DNA of 64,000 bases. Source: Benincasa hispida. Taxonomy: Eukaryota; Streptophyta; Magnoliopsida; Cucurbitales; Cucurbitaceae. The stretch spans positions 31,949,997 through 32,013,996 of the forward strand of contig NC_052349.1 of NCBI RefSeq assembly GCF_009727055.1, given 5' to 3'. The stretch's first letter is position 1; each line of letters starts with the position of its first letter. Shown here piece by piece: positions 35,661 to 45,004 of this stretch. Below the pieces are notes generated by a model. It was not told the DNA's origin. It ran no database searches and saw nothing but the letters and a program-made list of their open reading frames with translations. Both the position numbers and the translations under genes were made by a program.

Positions 35661-36293
35661 TGTTCACATGAGTTTTCGAGAGAAACGTATTTCGCAGAGT
35701 TGAACTTGTGTTAATGCAGATTTGATATGGATGCGGTTCTACCTCTAGTACTTTATCCTTTTGATTCTTTCTCAGTTGAATGTATACGCTTGATTTGAGG
35801 GAGCAGAGTGTGTAATATCATTGGAGTTAAAATCTTGGAAGAATACTTGCTCCAAAGGACTTCAGTATTCAAGTGTGGTCAACTTTAGGAGTTAGAGAGT
35901 TTTCTTATTGTAAATTTCTGACCCCCACAAATGAAGAGTTCTCAAGTGGGCTTTGTGGGCTTGAGCTTGGTTGGTCCATAGATCTGGCCCCTTGGTTCAA
36001 TTAATTAGGTTTGAGCATTCTTTGACATTTGGGTGAAATTAAGCATATTCTTGGGTCCAATTTTAACTTTAGCCCAATCTTTAATATTTAATTAGGCCAC
36101 AATGATTAATTTGATTCAACGGTCAAGATGAAAACATATGACATCATCAGGATTCATCAATTTATGACTTCAATTTCAATCTGGGACACATGTCAACTTT
36201 TAATTAGTCCCAAATTCAATTACTTGTAATTTCATCATTAATTTAGTAAATGACGTGACAATTTGTGATTGGTCCAAAATTTCTCATTCGGCA
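35661..36293 (-). mobile_element. Gypsy solo LTR, second copy of the 22934 family (633 bp)
   Basis: Reverse of the LTR at 22934-23587: on the minus strand it starts TGCCGAATGAGAAATTTTGG at 36293 and ends CATGTGAACA at 35661. Flanks AATAG and AATGT match weakly (three of five). No primer site follows, so it is solo. Confidence 0.75.
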
Positions 36294-37544
36294 AATGTCT
36301 CTTTTCGAGATTTATGCACATTTTATGGAGGGATGAATCTCGAAAAAAATAAGTTGAAATCAAAATACAAATAATTAGCTCTTGATTTTTATTCCATTTG
36401 ATATGTTAAATTAATCAAACTATAAATAGGCTTGATATGAATTTTGTGTATGTTTGACACACATTTTTTATGCCGACTTATCAAAACGTGAATTTAGGTC
36501 AAAGTTTTGACTTTCTTTCTTAACATAAATTATCGTTTGACTTTAAGGAGAGTATGCCTTACATAACTCATAATTTGCATTTAGAGCAAAAATTCAATTT
36601 CTACCCAAGATCTTGGCTTGATTTTTGGAATAGAATGTAAAAATGAGATTTAAAGTTTACTCAATTTTACTTTGGGATAAAATTATGAATTATGTCCTCT
36701 ATTTAAATTAGAGATAAAAGAGGTATTATCCACATTTTAATTTGATTTGAGGATAAAAATCTACCCTTGATGATTTAAATTTGAGATAAATTTTGGAATG
36801 TGATCAAATCTTAAATTTGAGGTTTTTTCCACAAATTAATTTGATTCGAGGACAAAAGTTAAACTTTGATTATTTGAGTTTGAGATAAATTTTGAGATAT
36901 TGCCAAATTTTCTAATTCGAGATAGATTTCGAGTCTTATCCCAAACTAAAAGCAATTTGAATTTGGGATAGAATTTGATTGTGTCCAAATTTTAATGTGA
37001 GATAACTTGAAATTTTTACCCCAATTTATTTTGAGAAATTTGGGATAAATTTTGGAATATGGTCAAATTCTAATTTAAAATTTTATCACAATTTAATTGT
37101 TTTGAGTATAAAAGTCAAAGTTTGGATTATTTGAATTTGAAATTTTAATTTGAGATAAGTTTGAGATTTTACCGTTTAATTTAACTTGAAGATAAAAATA
37201 GTTTAATTGGAGAAAAAATGGGCCACTCTAGCTTTTAATTTCATTCTAAACCGATTTGATATTATCACAAATCTAAATTTAAACTGAAGATAGTAAGAAA
37301 TCTGGATTTAAATTTGATTAGAATTTCTAAACTGAAAAGACTTCACGCGAATTAAGAATTAAATCCAAATCTATAAATACGGCAAACAACATTTTAACTC
37401 TTTATACTTGATTCATTGAAGTTGAGTTTCTATTTAATGGTATGTGGATGGCTAAATTTCAATTTACTCGTGCCTCTAAAATCCATGGTTCCATCTCACC
37501 TTTATTTTCCCTTTTTTTTTTTTTTTTTTTTTTGTTTTTGTTTT
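36294..37544 (+). mobile_element. 5' LTR of another gypsy element (start uncertain)
   Basis: Sequence upstream of a TGGCACGC primer site at 37545, with TATA box CTATAAATAC at 37371-37380 and a T-run (37512-37533) just before the end. It shares no obvious sequence with the 22934 LTR apart from the primer site. The left end is only bounded by the neighbouring solo LTR. Confidence 0.55.
36640..37240. repeat. Degenerate tandem repeat in gypsy LTR U3
   Basis: Words such as TTTGAGATAAATTTTGG, TGGTCAAATTTTAATTT and GAGGATAAAA recur every 40 to 70 bases across about 600 bp, strongly diverged. Unit limits cannot be fixed by eye. Confidence 0.6.
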
Positions 37545-37730
37545 TGGCACGCCTAGTGGAATCTATGGTCATTTCGGACCTTCCAATAAAGGGGAGTTTT
37601 TATGAGGAGGCGATTCCTTCCTTTAAAGAGTTAACTAGCTTTCGAAACAATGAGAGATATTTTTCGAAGACATGTGAACATATTTTTCGGGCGTATTATT
37701 CAATAGTGTGCTTGTAGAGAGAATCATACA
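37545..37730 (+). pseudogene. Primer site and truncated leader/gag start of the gypsy element
   Basis: TGGCACGCCTAGTGGA (37545-37560) is the primer binding site. The following 55 codons are open (MVISDLPIKGSFYEEAIPSFKEL... ending at 37717) but I do not recognise a domain. It may be gag leader. The element is cut a little before 37832, where Copia LTR-H begins; the 100 bases between are unassigned. Confidence 0.45.
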
Positions 37731-37831
37731 ACACCTTCTAAGAATGATTGCCTAGTGACCATTAGTTCTTGGATTGCCTTTTGGTTCTTAGGAGCTCGAA
37801 GATATGATAAGCTTACTACATATAAGCAAAA

Positions 37832-38304
37832 GAAACATTTTATTTATGTAATAAAATATGTGATGTTTTATTTCAAAATTAGTTGCATTAACCAAAAACC
37901 AATAAACTAACATCTAGGGTTATCTTGTAGCTTAAACATGTATGTAGAGACATACGGGTAGATCATGTTTAAGTGATAACCTAAATGGTCTGTAGTAGAT
38001 GGATAAGGTTGGATACCTTATCCTGGTGACACTACGAGGATGACCCGCCTTGTAGGTGATACAATTGTTGTAAAGTGCTACAAATAATCTGATCCTAATC
38101 ATTCATGTAGAGACATGTGAGCGAGGATATTCTATACAAAGAAGTTTGTATTAAATCGGACCACGAAATATTTAGTGTCATTATATAACGTCGTTCATAA
38201 TAGAGACTTATATTTCACCAGGATGACAATAGGTAACATGAGCTGAATCCTGAGTGAGTTGTGAACTCTTGCCTATGAAAGCAGTCATTTGATTTGTATG
38301 GATG
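37832..38304 (+). mobile_element. Copia LTR-H, fragment ending at an adapter
   Basis: From AACATTTTATTTATGTAATA on, this matches LTR-I (42605 onward) closely, through the CCTGGTGACACTACGAGGATG and GGAGTTTGTATAAG-like blocks, up to GATTTGTATGGATG. There it stops at the mate-pair adapter in the middle of the LTR. The LTR start is missing. Confidence 0.85.
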
Positions 38305-38342
38305 CTGTCTCTTATACACATCTAGATGTGTATAAGAGACAG
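38305..38342. other. Nextera mate-pair junction adapter left in the assembly
   Basis: CTGTCTCTTATACACATCT (38305-38323) is followed directly by its reverse complement AGATGTGTATAAGAGACAG (38324-38342). This is the 19-base Tn5 mosaic end in the head-to-head form created when Nextera mate-pair fragments are circularised. It is perfect over all 38 bases and is synthetic. The sequences left and right of it need not be neighbours in the genome. Confidence 0.98.
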
Positions 38343-38445
38343 CTGTTAGTGAACCACGTATATCTGTGTGTCGATCTTCTCTATCTCTACGTTCCTTTTT
38401 ATATTCTTTAATTTTCGATTTCGTAATAGAAGGAAATAGAAAACC

Positions 38446-38881
38446 AAACTATGAAGCAAACATGTGTTTTATATGTTTAGGTCAATTCTCACGCAGAAAA
38501 CTCTTCAACCAAAATATCCTGAAAAGATGATGACAAAGCTTCAATAGAGTGGGAAGCTTCATTCTTCTCTCGAGGAAATAAATAAAAGCACCAACATTTG
38601 CAGATGATGTAACAAAAATACTCAACTCGGGAACCAAACTCCTTAGAATTAAGCAAATTGATAAGGTTCAGAGTGTTAGACTCCATAATAAGTAGAAAAC
38701 TTCGACCATCCGAGGCATGGAAAATTTCACTTAAACATTCTAAGAAAGTTTCAGTTTCAAAAGAGGGAATGTGCCTTTTCTTTTTTGTAAAACTGTAACA
38801 ATTAGAGATTGGGTTATCTAAGGAGTCTCAAATAAGCCAACCCAACCCTTTCACATCATTCAACATACCACTAAGCATCAA
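38446..38881 (-). repeat. Left arm of a large inverted repeat, with RNase H-like fragment
   Basis: About 435 bp that match 39285-39738 as reverse complement at roughly 90 percent by eye. On the minus strand a short frame (38489-38686) reads MESNTLNLINLLNSKE, like the ESDS..V..LLN block of the RNase H-like domain (RVT_3) found in plant non-LTR elements, followed by YLFPREKNEASHSIEALSSS. A frameshift separates the two halves. Not a working gene. Confidence 0.65.
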
Positions 38882-39284
38882 ACTAAGATTCATATCGTCG
38901 GTTGACCCAAAAGCTTAAACTCATGTTTAAAGGTAAATTTAATGTTCTATCATCTAATAATAACTCTTCCAAATCTTTCATCATCTATATTGGGCAGAAA
39001 AATATGGTCTTCTAACGACTATTGAAATTATATGAGATCAAATTGTTCTAGATGGGAGCTAAAAAATTGTTATCATTATGTGGTTTATCTTAAATTTTTA
39101 AAATGATATTCAATTTAATAAAGGTTGTCCAATTTTACTTCTATCGGAATCTTAATCGATAAACAACTAAGTAATTTCAATAGATGTAATCTTATCTCTC
39201 TTTCTTTATTGAGGACTTGCACACCCTTGGAAGTCTCCCTTAGATCGGGGTCTCCATCGGGAAGTAGATAGTGAAAGTTGAATA
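38882..39284. other. Spacer between inverted-repeat arms
   Basis: About 400 bp with no coding region. GACCCAAAAGCTTAA near 38905 and GACTTGCACACCC near 39213 are words common in plant repeats; nothing more can be said. Confidence 0.4.
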
Positions 39285-39738
39285 TTGATGCTTAGTGGTA
39301 TGCTGAACAACGTGAAAAGGGTTGGGTTGGCTTATCTAAGACTCCTTAGGTAACCCGATCTCTAATTGTTATAGTTTTACAGAAAAAAAAAAGGCACATT
39401 CCCTCTCATGAAACTGAAACTTTCTTAGAAGGTTTAAGTGAAATTTGCCATGCCTTGGATGGTCGAAGTTTTCTGCTTATTATGGAGTCTGACACTCTGG
39501 ACCTTATCAATTTGCTTAATTCTAAGGAGTCTGGTCTTACTGAGTTGAGTGTTTTTGTGAGTGAAATTCTTTTTGTTGCATCCTCTGCAAATGCTGGTGC
39601 TTTTATTTATTTCCTAGAGAGAAGAATAAAGCTTTCCACTCTATTGAAGATTTGTCATCATCTCTCATGGGTCATTTGGTTGAAGAGTTTTCTGCGTAGG
39701 AATTGACCTAAATATATAAAATTCATGTTTGTTTTATA
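39285..39738 (+). repeat. Right arm of the inverted repeat, with RNase H-like fragment
   Basis: Reverse complement of 38446-38881. The plus-strand frame (39455-39706) reads DGRSFLLIMESDTLDLINLLNSKESGLTELSVFVSEILFVA-type sequence, a better preserved RVT_3-like RNase H segment than the left arm, then shifts frame before HLVEEFSA-like codons. The two arms have diverged, so this is a biological inverted repeat and not a product of the nearby adapter. Confidence 0.65.
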
Positions 39739-39918
39739 GTTTTCAACATTTTGCCTGGGAATAATCTATTCTTAGACATCATCACTTCCCACAACAAGGG
39801 TTTTCTATTTTCTTTCAAAACTGTGGATTTTCTCTTTTCCCTTCTCCACCTTTTTTCATTCTATATATAATTTCATTTTAAACATAGTTAATTATTTAAT
39901 TAATTAATATTAATTTAA

Positions 39919-39936
39919 NNNNNNNNNNNNNNNNNN
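39919..39936. other. Run of 18 N
   Basis: Assembly gap inside AT-rich LTR-like sequence (TTAATTAATTAA on both sides). True size unknown. Confidence 0.95.
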
Positions 39937-40042
39937 TATATTAATTAATTAATTTAATTTTTTAAAATTAATTATTTTATATTTGATTTATTGGAAGGGA
40001 ATTAACTTCCCTCCCCAATTTTCTCTCCACTCACGTTTATTT
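39937..40042 (+). mobile_element. Copia LTR fragment joined to integrase
   Basis: TTATATTTGATTTATTGG to TTTTCTCTCCACTCACG matches LTR-I at 43990-44060. At about 40043 it changes directly to Copia integrase coding sequence; gag and protease are absent. Either a deletion or a misassembly next to the gap. Confidence 0.7.
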
Positions 40043-40893
40043 AATGCAACATAAGTCTGAATCTTTTGAAAAGTTCAAAGAATTCAAGGTTGAAGTTGAA
40101 AATGCATTAAGTAAAACAATAAAAACATTTCGATTTGATCGAGATGGAGAGTTTATAGATCTAACATCCCAAGACTATTTGATAGAATATAAAATTGTAT
40201 CCTAACTCTCAGCACCTAGTACACCTCAGTAAAATGGTGTATCTGAAAGGAGAAATCGAACCCTGCTGGACATGGTTCAGTCTATGATGAGTTACACTTC
40301 TTTACCTAACTCGTTTTGGGGTTATGCAGTATATACTTCAATATATATTTTGAAATATGTTCCATCCAAAAGTGTTACCAGAACACCTTTGGAGTTATGG
40401 AATGGTTGTAAAACTAGTTTACATCATTTCAAGATATGAGGTTGCCCAACATATGTGCTTGGGGCTAATCTTAAGAAATTGGAACCTCGTTCAAATTGTA
40501 TTTATTTGTAGGCTATCCCAAAGGAATAAGAGTGGTTACTTCTTTGACCCAAAAGAAAACAAAGTGTTTGTATCGATAAGTGCTACTTTTCTTGAAGAAG
40601 ACCACATAAAGGAGCATAAGCCTCGTGGTAAATTTGTGTTGAATGAACTTTCCAAAGAAACTACTGAACCTTCAGGAGTTGTTGAAGAACCCAACACCTC
40701 AACAAAAGTTGTTGAAGTTGGATCATCTAGTAGGTCAAACCCATCTCAAGTGTTGAGGGAACCTCGACGCAGTGGGAGGGTTACGGATCCACTTGTTCGT
40801 TATATGGGTTTAATTGAAATTCTTGCTATGGTTGCTATCGGAGATGTTGAGGATCCATTGTCTTACAAGAAGGTAATGGAGAATATTTACTAA
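40043..40893 (+). pseudogene. Copia relic 3, integrase and linker
   Basis: Plus strand. LMQHKSESFEKFKEFKVEVENAL, then RFDRDGEF where the catalytic Asp is kept, a Q-to-stop change in the PQQNG block near 40230, ERRNRTLLDMVQSMMSY, and SFWGYAVYT. The open run 40357-40893 has a frameshifted start, then GYFFDPKENKVFVSISATFLEEDHIKEHKPRGK and EPRRSGRVTDPLVRYMGL, the linker before reverse transcriptase. Same family as relics 1 and 2. Several stops; dead. Confidence 0.88.
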
Positions 40894-41600
40894 GATGAGT
40901 GGATCAAAGTTATGGATCTCGAAATGGAGTCATTGCACTTCAATTCAGTATGGGATCTTGTAGATCAACCTGATGGGGTAAAACCTATAGGTTGCAAATG
41001 GATCTACAAGAGAAAACGGGGTGTTAATGGAAAGGTGCAAACCTTCAAGGCTAGACTAGTGGCAAAGGTTATACCTAGGTTAAGGGAGTCGACTATGAGG
41101 AGACTTTCTCACCTGTTGCCATGCTAAAGTATATCAAAATCCTCCTATCCATTGCCTCATATTATGATTATGAGATTTGGTAAATGGACGTCAAGACTGC
41201 CTTTTTGAATGGAAATCTTGAGGAAACCAATTACATGGTGCAGCCTGAGGGATTCATAACCCAAGATCAAAAGCAAAAGGTTTTCAAGCTTAATCGGTCC
41301 ATTTATGGACTGAAGCAGATTTCTCGATCTTCGAACATAAGGTTTGATACTACAATCAAATCTTATGGCTTTGACCAAAATGTTGATGAGACTTGTGTAT
41401 ACAAGAGGATCATCAACAGTTCAGTAGCTTTCCTAGTGTTATACGTGGACGATATTCTACTCATTGGGAATATGTAGGTCTACTAACTAAAGTTAAGAAC
41501 TGGTTAGCAACTCAATTTAAAATGAAAGATTTGGGAGAGGCTCAATTTGTTCTAGAAATTCTGATCTTTAGAGATCGAAAGAAAAAAAAATGCTAGCTCT
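40894..41600 (+). pseudogene. Copia relic 3, reverse transcriptase
   Basis: SVWDLVDQPDGVKPIGCKWIYKRKRG and KARLVAK (40912-41070), MDVKTAFLNGNLEE (41184 on, the first catalytic Asp block), QPEGFI, KLNRSIYGLKQ, and the catalytic YVDDILLIGN (41440-41470). Three short open runs (40912-41127, 41184-41477, 41393-41596) are one domain broken by frameshifts near 41075 and 41470 and by stops. Dead copy. Confidence 0.88.
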
Positions 41601-42425
41601 GTTTCAAACATTGTAAATGACAAAATGCTTGTCAAGTATTCGATGCAGGACTTTAAGAGAGGCTTATTGCCTTTCAGGCATGGAGTTATATATTCTAAGG
41701 AATAGTGTTCTAAGACACATCAAGAGGTTGAGGAAATGAGATGGATCCCCTTATGCATCGGTTGTTGACAGGCTTATGTATGCGATGTTATGTTCCAGAC
41801 CTAACATCTGTTATATGGTGGGGATAGTCAGTAGATATTAGTCAAATCCAAGATTTGATCACTAGACCGTTATTAAGAACATCCTCAAGTATCTAAGGAG
41901 AACGAGGGACTACATGCTCGTGTATGGTTATAAGGATATGATCTTTACTGAATACACGGATCTGATTTTTAGATTAATAAGGATTCTAGGAAATCGACAT
42001 CAGGATCAGTGTTCACTCTTAATGGAGGAGCAGTAGTCTAGAGGAGCACCAAGCAATGGTGCATTGCTAACTTCACTATGGAGGCCGAGTATGTAGCGAC
42101 TTGCGAAGCTGCTAAGAAAGCTGTTTGGCTTAGGAAATTCTTGATGGATCTAGAAGTCTTCCAGATATGTTAAAGCCCATCACATTTTATTGTGATAATA
42201 ATGGTGTTGTGGCTAATTCCCAAGAGCCTAGGAGTCATAAGCGCGACAAACACATAGAGTGAAAGTATCATCTCATCCGAGAGATTGTAAATCGAGGAGA
42301 CGTGATCGTCACGCAGATAGTTTCGGAGCACAATGTTGCTGATCCGTTTACAAAGACCCTCATGTTTAAGGTGTTTGAGGGTCACCTGCAGAGTATGGGT
42401 CTATGGAATAGGCCACGTCCAGACT
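41601..42425 (+). pseudogene. Copia relic 3, RNase H
   Basis: Connection region (SYASVV.RLMYAMLCSRP, frameshifted, 41745-41820), then RNase H: SGSVFTLNGGAVVWRSTKQ, MEAEYVATCEAAKKAVWLRKFL (catalytic Glu block), ITFYCDNNGVVANSQEPRSHKRDKHIE, and EHNVADPFTKTL...FEGHLQSMGL near the end. A stop replaces Arg after HIE. Ends about 42425, 120 bases before the 3' LTR, the normal distance. Confidence 0.88.
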
Positions 42426-42429
42426 AGGA

Positions 42430-42544
42430 CAAGTGAGAGATTTTTACCAGGCGTGTTATGCCCTAGTTTATTGCTTTGTGTACTTTGTATTATAGTTTGA
42501 CTTTTACACTGTACACCCCACAAGCTTTAAGTCAAGTGAAAATT
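42430..42544 (+). promoter_or_regulatory. Double polypurine tract of Copia relic 3
   Basis: CAAGTGAGAGAT at 42430 and CAAGTGAAAATT at 42533 are 103 bp apart; the second abuts the LTR. After the first tract comes TGTTATGCCCTAG, which resembles the LTR start (GTTGATGCCCTAA). The same layout and spacing occur in relic 2. Confidence 0.7.
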
Positions 42545-44523
42545 TGTTGGGGTTGATGCCCTAAATCTCGTAGGGTTCTATAATTTGTAATTGTATTGTA
42601 CAAACATTTTATTTATGTAATAAAATATGTGATGTTTTATTTCAAAATTAGTTGTATTAACCACAAACCAATAAACTAATATCTAGGGTTATCTTGTAGC
42701 TTAAACATGTATGTAGAGACATACGGTCGGATCATATTTAAGTGATAACCTAAATGGTCTGTAGTAGATAGATAAGCCTGGATACCTTATCCTTGTGACA
42801 CTACGAGTATGACACGCTTTGTAGATGTTATAATTGTGTAAAGTACTACAAATGATCTGATCCTGATCATTCATATGGAGACATGTGAGCGGGGATATTC
42901 TATACAAAGGAGTTTGTATAAGATTGGACCACAAAATGTTTAGTCTTATTATATAATGTTGTTCATAATAGAGACTTAAATTTCACCAAGATAACCATAG
43001 GTAACATGACCTGAATCCTGAGTGAGTTGTGAACTCTTGCCTGTGGGGGCGGTCCTTTGATTTGTATGGGTGAGAGTGACTAGATCTTCGACTCAACAAG
43101 CCTACCATTTTGGGAATTCGTCTGATTGGGGAGTTGGGAACACAGCTACACAAGAAGGAATTCACTCCTTCCCCAATGTCGGGGCAAATAGATAAATTGC
43201 TCCCTTAAGGGCTGATTCTGGGGCTTGAACAATGTGGTGCCACACCCTCTCCTGGTTCGAGAGGGGTTTGATCATAATTGGAATATGATCTATTATTCAT
43301 TAGAGGGATCGGTGATACTTAAGGAGGTAGATGTAACTATAGGGACAAAACGATAATTTTGGCTCAGTTGTACTTACGAGCAATTTGTGAAGGGTCATCG
43401 TACTGTTGATTGGTTATATCTAATGGACACATAAATATATTTGTAGTGCGAAGAGTGCAACTGTCAGTCTTTAGTGGAGTACTCAACAGTTAACGAATGG
43501 TGAATAATTTAACTAAAGATTTTAATTAATTATTCACGTACCGTTGGAGCTTCAAGCTATAGGTCCATGAGGTCCCCTCGATAGTTCAACAGGAATTAAT
43601 GAAAATTAGTTTTTTGATTAATTTGAATTGTTCAAATTAATTGAGGGAATTAGTTATATATGATATAGTAAATTAAATTTTAATTATATGTGATATAATT
43701 ACTATAGTGTATTTGATACATTATAATATTAAGTATTTATGAAAGGAAATAAATATTTGAATAAGATTCAAATATTAATTATATGAATTGGATTCATATA
43801 CTTAAATTTAATGTAAATGTGATTTATATTAAAATACATTGGTGAGAGAAAATTGAAATTATAGGCTATGATGTATTTGATACAATATAAAAACTATAGG
43901 TTATATGTTATATGTGATATAACATATAGTTATGTATATATGTATAATAATTATATATATATATATATATAACTAATTAATTTAAACCTTTTTAAATTAA
44001 TTATTTTATATTTGATTTATTGGGAGGCAATTAACTTTCCTCCACAATTTTCTCTCTACCCACATATTATGTGGGTGGTTGACAAAGGAATTGGGAGTTT
44101 TGTGTTTTCTTCTTATTCTTCTTCCTGCAACACAGAAGAGTGCTGTGTGGAAAAACAAAATTCTAATTCCTCCTCTCCTTCTTTCTTGTCTCAATAATTT
44201 TCTCCTTCCCTCATCAAAATCACCAAAGCCCACACCTCCAGGATTCTCACTAGAGAATACTGAGGTTCCTAAGTGGTATTGTCCATTTGACCCATTTGGA
44301 TTTCGTACGAGTTTTTCATAAAGAAGAAGAAACGTTCTTCAAAAGGTAAGAGTTTCTGAAACCCTAATTATTCTTTTTTTTTTTTTTTGCATTTTTTTAT
44401 TAAGTATATTTCTGAATTAGGTGCATAGGTTCTTTTCATCTCTGTAAAATTTTGCATTTTGTAAAATTGGAAATATTGGGACGATCCTTCTCTTGCACTC
44501 ATGGCTCTTTATTGGATTCTTCA
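42545..44523 (+). mobile_element. 3' LTR (LTR-I, 1979 bp) of Copia relic 3
   Basis: Starts TGTTGGGGTTGATGCCC right after the polypurine tract and ends TTGGATTCTTCA. It is the reference that ties the TGTTGG...TTCA LTRs of this window to Copia. It contains the block with CCTTGTGACACTACGAG, an (AT) microsatellite at 43953-43971 and a GGTAAG-like site at 44345. Confidence 0.9.
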
Positions 44524-45004
44524 CCTTCGATCTTGAACTTTGAAAATGAAATGCCACTTTAAGTGAGCAAAACCCCAATGTTGAAGATGAAGTGCCGAAA
44601 TTTAGGCGAATGATGGTTTGAAATTGAAGCAAGTGGTGTCTATCACTGCCACTTGCTTCTTTAAGTGAGCGGAAAGACGATTGAATTTTCCAACAAGGAT
44701 CTTTTGTACGCATCTAACTTGTATAGTATCATGCAGACAACATGCGTTTTCAATTTGTTGTGTCATATCTTTACTAGGGATGAACACCTTCAATTTCTTA
44801 TGCTTCTCCTAGTAGGGATGGACATCTTTAATTTGTTATGTTGCCCCTAGTATGAAAAACATCAAATTTTGTAATGCCACTTCTTTTTTTCTTTAATTGT
44901 TTGATAGACTGAACTTAAAATTTACTTAAGTCGCCTATGTACCCTTGAAGAAAGGGATCAAGTCATAACATAGTTTAAAAGTATTTCTTTGAGGNNNNNN
45001 NNNN
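44524..45004. other. Gypsy-like non-coding remnant and a gap of 10 N
   Basis: On the minus strand the words GGGTACATAGGCGACTTAAG and AGTTCAGTC (about 44915-44950) resemble a non-coding block of Tat-type gypsy elements. Otherwise nothing recognised. N at 44995-45004 is an assembly gap. Confidence 0.4.

Noticed and set aside
38305..38342. A natural Tn5-like insertion or genuine inverted repeat
   Set aside because: Both 19-mers are the hyperactive mosaic-end sequence used in library kits, exactly abutted, with no transposon between. A library artefact is far more likely.
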